From an uncultured Eubacteriales bacterium (lineage in GTDB: Bacteria; Bacillota; Clostridia; Christensenellales; Aristaeellaceae), in NCBI GenBank assembly GCA_900548125.1, contig URJN01000041.1, positions 1 through 11,569 on the forward strand: a DNA stretch of 11,569 nt, written 5' to 3'. Both the position numbers and the translations under genes were made by a program. Below are positions 6,863-11,569 of this stretch, in pieces. The notes below the pieces were generated by a model. That model searched no databases. It worked only from the letters and a program-made list of their open reading frames with translations, and had not been told where the DNA came from. How positions within the stretch are numbered: the stretch's first letter is position 1; each line of letters starts with the position of its first letter.

Positions 6863-7741
6863 ATGACGGGAAGTATCCTGCGGGGCATCGGCAGCTTTTA
6901 CACCGTGCTTTGCGATGAGGATGGGCAGGAATATACCCTGCGCGCTCAAAAGAAACTGCGCCATCAGAAGATGACGCCGATGGTCGGCGACCGCGTTCGC
7001 TTTACGCCCGGTCAGGGTGAGGAGGACGGCTGGCTGGAGGAAATCCTGCCGCGCAGAAGCGCGATGGAAAGACCCAGCGTCGCCAATGTCGATATGCTGA
7101 TGCTGGTTGTCGCGAGCGTGCCTCAGCCGGACATGCTGCTTTGCGACAAGCTGATTCTGCGCGCGGAAAAGGGCGGCATGATTCCCGCAATCTGTGTCAA
7201 CAAGATTGATTTGGGCGATGAACTGGTGCAGGAAATTCGCAAGGAATATGTCGGCACACAGCTGCGCGTGTTCAGCGTCAGCGCACACACGGGCGAGGGC
7301 GTTGCCGAACTGCGTGAAGCGATGCGCGGCAAGGTCACCTGCCTTGCGGGGCAATCCGCCGTCGGCAAAAGCTCACTGCTCAATGCGCTGTTTGATCTGG
7401 GTTTGGAAACCGGCGGCTTGAGCCGAAAGACCGAGCGCGGTCGGCATACGACGCGCCGAGCCGAGATGATGGCTGTGGACGGCATGTTCGTGCTGGATAC
7501 GCCGGGATTCAGTCTGCTTGAGCTTGAACCGGGGATTGACCCGCAGGATTTTGCCCAGCTTTATCCGGAATATAATGCGCTGGCTGGTGAATGCCGCTTT
7601 CAGCCGTGCCTGCACGACAGGGAACCGGGATGCGCCGTGCATGCCGCGGTAGACGCGGGAGAGCTTGGCGCGGAACGCTGGCAGCGATATCGCGAACTGC
7701 TTGCGCAGGTTCGGGAAAATTGGAAAGGACGTTACGAATAA
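6863..7741 (+). CDS. rsgA: Ribosome small-subunit-dependent GTPase RsgA (YjeQ/CpgA)
   Basis: Circularly permuted GTPase that checks late maturation of the 30S subunit. The protein has 292 aa, normal. An N-terminal OB fold (~1-68) includes MVGDRVRFTP (40-49). The GTPase motifs come in the permuted order: G4 NKID (113-116), G5-like SVSA (138-141), G1 P-loop AGQSAVGKSS (162-171), G2 RHTTR (194-198) and G3 DTPG (212-215). The C-terminal zinc finger fits Cx4CxHx5C: C244, C249, H251, C257. All are intact. The ATG at 6863 is set by the ribosome-binding site that overlaps the kinase stop. The stop TAA shares one base with the rpe ATG (TAATG). Position directly after the PASTA kinase matches the B. 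subtilis order prpC-prkC-cpgA-rpe, where CpgA is phosphorylated by PrkC. Confidence 0.97.
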   Translation: MTGSILRGIGSFYTVLCDEDGQEYTLRAQKKLRHQKMTPMVGDRVRFTPGQGEEDGWLEEILPRRSAMERPSVANVDMLMLVVASVPQPDMLLCDKLILRAEKGGMIPAICVNKIDLGDELVQEIRKEYVGTQLRVFSVSAHTGEGVAELREAMRGKVTCLAGQSAVGKSSLLNALFDLGLETGGLSRKTERGRHTTRRAEMMAVDGMFVLDTPGFSLLELEPGIDPQDFAQLYPEYNALAGECRFQPCLHDREPGCAVHAAVDAGELGAERWQRYRELLAQVRENWKGRYE

Positions 7742-8409
7742 TGAGCGAAAGAAAGATTGAGATATCGCCCTCCGTGCTGGGTGCAAACCTGATGTGTCTG
7801 GGGGAAGAAATTCGCCGCGTAGAGGAGCTGGGCATCGGCTGGCTGCATCTTGACCACATGGATGGTCATTTTGTGCCGAATATCAGCTTTGGACCGGATT
7901 TTGTCAGCGCGATGCGCAAGCAGACCAAGCTGTTTCTGGACGTTCATCTGATGCTGTCTGAGCCGATGAAGTATATCGAAACCTATGCCAAGGCGGGCGC
8001 GGATCTCATCACCGTACACGTTGAAGCGGATGATGATGCGGAAACGATGCTTCGCGCAATCGCTGCGCAGGGCATCAAGGCGGGCATCAGCATCAAGCCC
8101 GGTACGCCTGTTCAGGCGATTGAGCCGCTGCTTCCGCTGTGCGATTTGGTACTGGTGATGACGGTTGAGCCGGGATTCGGCGGACAGAGCCTGCGGGAGG
8201 ACTGCGTTGCGAAAATTCCCGAACTGAAAGCCATGATTGAAAAATCCGGTCGTGATATCCTCATCGAGGTGGATGGCGGCGTAAAGCGCGAAAACGCGGA
8301 GAAGGTCGTTCGAGCCGGCGCGGATGTGCTGGTCATGGGCACGGGACTCTTCCGTGCGGATGATCCGAAGGCGGTTGTGCGCGAAGTGCTTGCGTGCGCG
8401 GAGGCGTAA
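7741..8409 (+). CDS. rpe: Ribulose-phosphate 3-epimerase
   Basis: Interconverts D-ribulose 5-phosphate and D-xylulose 5-phosphate in the pentose phosphate pathway; cytosolic TIM barrel. The protein has 222 aa, normal. Metal and acid/base residues are visible: H36 and D38 in LHLDHMDGHFVPN, H69 in DVHLM and D178 in VDGGV. The phosphate-binding MTVEPGFGGQ loop is at 140-149. The start at 7741 is preferred because it gives the canonical ISPSVLGAN N-terminus and a TAATG junction with rsgA; AAAGGA (7724-7729) lies 11 bases upstream. Extending the frame upstream to 7591 would only add residues read out of frame through rsgA. thiN follows 3 bp after the stop. Rpe is a regular member of this Firmicutes cluster despite its metabolic role. 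Confidence 0.97.
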   Translation: MSERKIEISPSVLGANLMCLGEEIRRVEELGIGWLHLDHMDGHFVPNISFGPDFVSAMRKQTKLFLDVHLMLSEPMKYIETYAKAGADLITVHVEADDDAETMLRAIAAQGIKAGISIKPGTPVQAIEPLLPLCDLVLVMTVEPGFGGQSLREDCVAKIPELKAMIEKSGRDILIEVDGGVKRENAEKVVRAGADVLVMGTGLFRADDPKAVVREVLACAEA

Positions 8410-8412
8410 ACC

Positions 8413-9066
8413 GTGCGGACGCTGATTGTGCTTGGCGGGGATGCACCGAAAAAAGAGCTGCTCCGCACATGTGCGGAAGAAGCCGATTTGACAATTGCGG
8501 CGGACAGGGGCTTGGAAGCGTTTGACGCGGCGGGCGTTGAGCCGAATCTGCTTATCGGCGATATGGACTCCATTGAGCCGGATATCCTTGCCAAATATGA
8601 AGGAAAGCTGGAAGAAAGAAAGCTCAACTGCATCAAGGATGACACGGACGGCGTCGATGCGCTGGACGTGGCTTTAAAGCGCGGCGCAACGGATATCACA
8701 TTTCTTGGCGCGTTGGGCGGGCGGCTCGATCACGCGATTGCCAATGTCATGCTGCTTGTCCGCGCCCATCGTCAGGGAGCCAAGGCGCGTATCCTTTCGG
8801 AGGACGCGGAGATTTGGCGCGTCGATGGTGAAACCGTTCTGCGCGGAATGAAAGGGGAAACCATCTCCCTTTTGCCGCTTGGAGAGGCGGAAGGCGTGAG
8901 CATTGAAGGGTGCTTCTATCCGATTTCGGATTACACCCTGACCAGTGATTATCCGATTGGCATGAGCAATGTCGTCACGGCGGACGAGGCGAGGGTTTCC
9001 GTTCGGAAGGGCGATTTGATTCTTTTCCGATATCAAAATATACATGGGCATGGAGAAAAGGCATGA
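8413..9066 (+). CDS. thiN: Thiamine pyrophosphokinase
   Basis: Transfers pyrophosphate from ATP to thiamine, giving thiamine diphosphate directly; cytosolic. The protein has 217 aa, normal. Signature elements: AADRG (29-33), IGDMDSIEP (48-56, matching the family GDFDS), KDDTDGVDAL (75-84, Mg-binding DxTD) and FLGALGGRLDHAIANV (97-112). The C-terminal beta domain contains YPIGMSN (180-186), the family GxSN thiamine-site motif. The GTG start at 8413 is supported by GGAGG (8400-8404) 8 bases upstream, inside the end of rpe. The stop overlaps the trmK ATG (ATGA). In most Firmicutes thiN closes the prkC-rsgA-rpe cluster; here transcription continues without a break into the trmK-nif3 cluster. Thiamine diphosphate serves transketolase, which uses the Rpe product, so a metabolic link with rpe is possible (inference). 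Confidence 0.95.
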   Translation: MRTLIVLGGDAPKKELLRTCAEEADLTIAADRGLEAFDAAGVEPNLLIGDMDSIEPDILAKYEGKLEERKLNCIKDDTDGVDALDVALKRGATDITFLGALGGRLDHAIANVMLLVRAHRQGAKARILSEDAEIWRVDGETVLRGMKGETISLLPLGEAEGVSIEGCFYPISDYTLTSDYPIGMSNVVTADEARVSVRKGDLILFRYQNIHGHGEKA

Positions 9067-10532
9067 ATCCGATCATTCTGGATGAGCGGCTGAGTGCCGC
9101 CGCAAAGATGGCGCGTGAGGCACTTGAGGGGCAAGAGCAGCCTAAAGGGGCGGATATCGGATGCGACCATGGCTTTTTGACGGCGAGTCTGCTGGAAAGC
9201 GTGCCGGGGCTGACGATGATCGCCAGCGATGTGAGCGCACCGTCCTTGGAGAAGGCGCGGCGGCTGCTCGCTTCCAGAGGGCTGGAAGCGCGTGCAAGGC
9301 TGACGGTGGCGGACGGCTTGTCGGCAATGGAAACGCCCGTGCATGCGGTGATGATTCTGGGCATGGGCGCGGGAACGATTCTGAAAATCGTCCGCGAGGG
9401 TATCGCTCAAATCGGGAACGCCGCGCTGATTGTGCAGGCGAATGTCGATTTGCCTCTTTTGCGTACAGAGCTGGCGCGGATGGGCTTTGTGATTCAAAAA
9501 GAAAGCTACTGCCGCGCAGCGGGGCGGCATTATGTGACGATGCTGGCTCGGCAGGGCGACGCGGCGTTGCCGGATGCGCGTCACGCGCTGCTGGGAACCT
9601 GTGCGGACGGCGTAACAAGCGAGGAACAGATGGACTATCTCGCTTGGCAAAGAGGCGTCCGTGTGCGGGAAATGCTCTCTCAGGCGGGAGCGGATACGCC
9701 GCGCGCGCGGGAAAGACTGAGCGCGGGCGGGCAGGAATTATCAATCATTGCGGAGGCGATTGGTATGAAAACTTGCAGAGTGACCGATGTTCTGAACATG
9801 GTGGATCAAATCGCGCCTTACGAGCTGGCGGAGGAATGGGATAACCCCGGTTTCCTGTTTGGCAGGAAGAATGCGGAGGTAACGCGCGTCGTCGTTGCGC
9901 TTGACCTGACGCAGCAGACGGTTGACGAGGCGAAAGCACTGGGCGCACAGCTGATTGTGACGCATCACCCCATTATGTTTTCCGCGGTTAAGCGAGTGAC
10001 GGATGAAACGCGCGAGGGTCGGCTGATGCTGGATATGGCGCAGGCGGGCATTGCGCATATTGCGGCGCACACCAATCTGGACGCGGCGCAGGGCGGCGTG
10101 AATGATACGCTGATGAAGGTCATGGGCGCACAGAACGTCCGCGGCGAGGGCTTTGTCCGCGCGGGTGAGCTGGATGAGGGCATGACGTTTGGCATGCTCT
10201 GCACGAGAGCCCAGCAGAAGCTGCATGCGGCTGTCCGCGCTTACGGTGCGGCAGATACGCCGGTGCATGTGCTGGGCTGCTGCTCCGGCGCGGGCGGAAG
10301 CGAATTGGACGACGCTATGGCATTGGGGGCGGATTGCTTTATCACGGGCGAAATCCGCCATCATGAAGCATTGGACGCGGTGGATAAGGGCTGCTGCGTC
10401 ATCGAAGCGGGTCATTTCGAAACGGAAAACCCCGTCTGTGAAGTGCTTGCCGCCGCTTTACAAAACGCGGCGGATGCGTTACAATATAATCTGACGGTTT
10501 TCTGCCTGAAGGGGAATCCTTTCGGGCGTTGA
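9063..10532 (+). CDS. trmK-nif3: Fusion of tRNA (adenine-22-N1)-methyltransferase TrmK and Nif3/YqfO family metal protein
   Basis: A single 489-aa frame holds two proteins that are normally separate neighbours. Residues 1-~233 are TrmK, which makes m1A22 in tRNA: SAM loop ADIGCDHGFLTASLL (30-44), acidic D56 (SDVS), VADGL (82-86) and ILGMGAGTI (98-106), ending in the helical tail YLAWQRGVRVREML...LSIIAEAI that closes ordinary TrmK proteins. Residues 235-489 are a short Nif3-like protein without the PII-like insert: MKTCRVTDVLNMVDQIAP, EEWDNPGFLFG (257-267), metal-binding VTHHPIMF (299-306, H301), HTNLDAAQGGVND (336-348, H336 and D340), ITGEIRHHE (427-435) and EAGHFETEN (448-456, H451 and E455). 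The Nif3 activity is not settled. Only one glycine separates the domains, and an internal ATG (9765) with its own ribosome-binding site sits exactly at the Nif3 start. GGAG (9052-9055) precedes the ATG at 9063. Both domains look intact. A sequencing error that removed a stop is possible but unlikely given in-frame homology on both sides. Confidence 0.92.
   Translation: MNPIILDERLSAAAKMAREALEGQEQPKGADIGCDHGFLTASLLESVPGLTMIASDVSAPSLEKARRLLASRGLEARARLTVADGLSAMETPVHAVMILGMGAGTILKIVREGIAQIGNAALIVQANVDLPLLRTELARMGFVIQKESYCRAAGRHYVTMLARQGDAALPDARHALLGTCADGVTSEEQMDYLAWQRGVRVREMLSQAGADTPRARERLSAGGQELSIIAEAIGMKTCRVTDVLNMVDQIAPYELAEEWDNPGFLFGRKNAEVTRVVVALDLTQQTVDEAKALGAQLIVTHHPIMFSAVKRVTDETREGRLMLDMAQAGIAHIAAHTNLDAAQGGVNDTLMKVMGAQNVRGEGFVRAGELDEGMTFGMLCTRAQQKLHAAVRAYGAADTPVHVLGCCSGAGGSELDDAMALGADCFITGEIRHHEALDAVDKGCCVIEAGHFETENPVCEVLAAALQNAADALQYNLTVFCLKGNPFGR
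9752..9756 (+). promoter_or_regulatory. Internal ribosome-binding site at the TrmK/Nif3 border
   Basis: GGAGG lies 8 bases before an in-frame ATG at 9765 that begins MKTCRVTDVLNMV, the natural N-terminus of a stand-alone Nif3 protein. It could drive internal initiation of a 255-aa Nif3 polypeptide (9765-10532) in addition to the fusion. The same codons must also encode AEAIG, so chance is possible. Confidence 0.5.
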
Positions 10533-10539
10533 TAGATTG

Positions 10540-10546
10540 AGGAGGG
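10540..10546 (+). promoter_or_regulatory. Ribosome-binding site supporting a TTG start
   Basis: AGGAGGG, the strongest Shine-Dalgarno match near this gene, stands in the 21-bp gap after the fusion gene and 7 bases before a TTG at 10554. No in-frame ATG lies nearby upstream, so the TTG is the start. Confidence 0.85.
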
Positions 10547-10553
10547 TCCTATT

Positions 10554-11261
10554 TTGGAACAGTACGAACTTTTGTGGCAGTATCAGCAGGTGGACATGGA
10601 GCTGGATCAGTATGAAAAGGAGATGCGCGGCAACAGCAACCGCAAGGAGCTGCTCAAGCATCGCGATTTCCTGCTGGAACAGCAGAATGTGCTCAAGAAG
10701 ATCGAGACGGATGTAGAGATTATGAGCGACCGCATGGAAGCTCTGGCGGACGAGATTGAGCGTCTGAACGGCTCTGTTGCGGAAGCGAGCGCAAACTTTG
10801 AGGCGCATCGTCCCGATGATCTTGAGGAAGCGAAGAAGCAGATTGCGTCTCTCCAGAAGCTGATCACGACCATTTCCCGATATGAGAGCGAACTCGCCAA
10901 AATGCGCAAGGACTCCGAAGCCCGCGATCGCCAGCAGCGCGAGGTGCGTGTGCGTGCGGCGAAGGCGCGCGCCGAGTTTGACCGCATCAAGGTCATCTAC
11001 GACGAGGAATACAAGCATGCGGCGGTCAAGCTCGAGGAGCTGAAAAAGAAGGTCGCCGAGGAAGCGAAGGACATTGATCCGGAACTGCTTGAAAAATACA
11101 AGGCGATTAAGCGTCATTCCACGCCGCCGATTACCAGAATTCACGATGACCGCTGCGGCGGCTGCAATATGCAGCTTCCGGCGGCTGACATGAACAAAAT
11201 CCGCACCGGCGCCGCGTATGTGGAGTGCGAAAACTGCGGACGCATCATTCTGGTCAAGTAA
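10554..11261 (+). CDS. Coiled-coil protein with C-terminal C4-type zinc ribbon (COG1579-like)
   Basis: A 235-aa cytosolic protein with no signal peptide or membrane segment. Residues ~5-175 are almost entirely charged heptad-like helix (for example LQKLITTISRYESELAKM and VKLEELKKKVAEEAKDI), predicting a long antiparallel coiled coil. The C-terminus (~190-235) is a zinc ribbon with CGGC (C201, C204) and CENC (C225, C228), preceded by PPITRIHDDR. This matches the widespread 'zinc ribbon domain-containing protein' family found beside nif3 and rnpB in Firmicutes. Nucleic-acid binding is often assumed, but the function is not known to me. The TTG start is fixed by the AGGAGGG site 7 bases upstream. 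The -35 box of the rnpB promoter starts 5 bases after the stop. Confidence 0.9.
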   Translation: MEQYELLWQYQQVDMELDQYEKEMRGNSNRKELLKHRDFLLEQQNVLKKIETDVEIMSDRMEALADEIERLNGSVAEASANFEAHRPDDLEEAKKQIASLQKLITTISRYESELAKMRKDSEARDRQQREVRVRAAKARAEFDRIKVIYDEEYKHAAVKLEELKKKVAEEAKDIDPELLEKYKAIKRHSTPPITRIHDDRCGGCNMQLPAADMNKIRTGAAYVECENCGRIILVK

Positions 11262-11265
11262 TTTC

Positions 11266-11295
11266 TTGACATGATGCACGGGCATATGCTATAAT
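11266..11295 (+). promoter_or_regulatory. Consensus sigma-A promoter of rnpB
   Basis: The -35 box TTGACA (11266-11271) and -10 box TATAAT (11290-11295) both match the housekeeping consensus perfectly, with an 18-bp spacer and an extended -10 TG at 11287-11288. Transcription should start near 11302. It is the only promoter I can support in the window, as expected for an abundant stable RNA. Confidence 0.92.
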
Positions 11296-11302
11296 ATTGA
11301 CC

Positions 11303-11569
11303 GTTTGTGAGGTTGCCGGGCGGCCGCGCGCCGAAAGGTGTGAGGAAAGTCCGAGCTCCACAGGGCAGAGTGCCGGGTAACGCCCGGCGGGGGCGACCCC
11401 AGGGAAAGTGCAACAGAGAGATACCGCACGCTTGACGTGTAAGGGTGGAAAGGTGAGGTAAGAGCTCACCCGCCGGCGCGGAAGTGTCCGGTGCTGTAAA
11501 CTCTATTCGGAGCAACACCGTGGAGGAAACATTGGCCGGCCCGGCCGTTTCCGGGGAGGTGGCTTGAGC
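11303..11569 (+). ncRNA. rnpB: RNase P RNA, bacterial class A, 3'-truncated by the window end
   Basis: Catalytic RNA of RNase P, which cuts 5' leaders from pre-tRNAs. The conserved core GAGGAAAGTCCGAGCTCC begins at 11342, followed by CAGGGCAGAGTGCC. P8 is visible as GCCGGG/CCCGGC (11372-11377 with 11383-11388, loop TAACG), and P9 as GGGG/CCCC closed by a GCGA tetraloop (11389-11400). The AGTGCAACAGAGA core segment comes next. The AAGGGTGGAAAGGTGAGGTAAGAGC region is P11/P12, and GTAAACTCTATTCGGAGCAA leads to P15. P16 (GGAAAC 11525-11530 with GTTTCC 11547-11552) and P17 (GGCCG/CGGCC) identify class A rather than the Bacillus class B form. About 265 bases are present; the 3' core, with the second half of P4, is outside the window. 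The exact 5' end is estimated from the promoter. Confidence 0.95.

Noticed and set aside
5531..7354. Minus-strand open frame of 607 codons opposite the kinase and rsgA.
   Set aside because: It lies antisense to clear catalytic and PASTA domains, has the same low-information composition, and has no convincing start site or neighbour on that strand.
7591..7740. Upstream extension of rpe by 50 codons.
   Set aside because: The added residues are rsgA read in another frame. The ATG at 7741 gives the standard N-terminus and a TAATG junction.
9142..9844. Alternative frames on both strands within trmK.
   Set aside because: They overlap a frame with clear SAM-binding motifs and themselves show only Arg/Gly/Ser/Pro-rich low-complexity translation.
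11372..11400. GC-rich hairpins considered as a transcription terminator.
   Set aside because: They are the P8 and P9 stems of RNase P RNA, lack a T-run, and lie within the conserved RNA core.

Overview
The window is a dense, single-strand (+) block of housekeeping genes, GC-rich by eye, from a Gram-positive bacterium. The gene order def-fmt-rsmB-rlmN-PP2C phosphatase-PASTA kinase-rsgA-rpe-thiN is the classic Firmicutes (Bacillota) translation/Ser-Thr-signalling cluster. The following trmK-nif3-zinc-ribbon-rnpB order is a second set typical of Clostridia. GC-rich composition, frequent GTG/TTG starts and a low-complexity basic extension on an RNA methyltransferase suggest an uncultured, possibly gut-associated Clostridia lineage. 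The genus cannot be told from the sequence.

Layout: 2-430 is a 5'-incomplete peptide deformylase whose first ~25 codons do not look like deformylase. 427-1371 is methionyl-tRNA formyltransferase. 1375-3198 is the 16S rRNA m5C methyltransferase RsmB carrying an N-terminal tail of eight 15-residue repeats. 3195-4271 is the radical-SAM methyltransferase RlmN. 4293-5021 is a PP2C phosphatase, and 5006-6853 is its partner membrane Ser/Thr kinase with three PASTA domains. 6863-7741 is the ribosome-assembly GTPase RsgA, 7741-8409 ribulose-phosphate 3-epimerase, and 8413-9066 thiamine pyrophosphokinase. 9063-10532 is one uninterrupted frame that fuses the tRNA m1A22 methyltransferase TrmK to a Nif3/YqfO-family metal protein. 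10554-11261 is a coiled-coil protein with a C4 zinc ribbon. A consensus promoter at 11266-11295 drives the class A RNase P RNA, which runs off the window end.

All protein junctions overlap or are separated by at most 21 bp, and I saw no terminator or internal promoter before rnpB. The protein genes therefore read as one polycistronic, translationally coupled unit. Most products act on initiator tRNA and nascent-chain formylation (Def, Fmt), rRNA/tRNA methylation (RsmB, RlmN, TrmK), ribosome maturation (RsgA) or tRNA processing (rnpB). The kinase/phosphatase pair links envelope sensing to this machinery; RsgA (CpgA) is a known PrkC substrate in Bacillus subtilis. No stretch over 300 bases lacks a gene.

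I found no mobile element, CRISPR array, phage gene cluster or clearly new multi-gene system. The points most worth a second look are the linkerless TrmK-Nif3 fusion with an internal ribosome-binding site and ATG at the domain border, the repeat tail on RsmB, and the foreign-looking 5' end of def.
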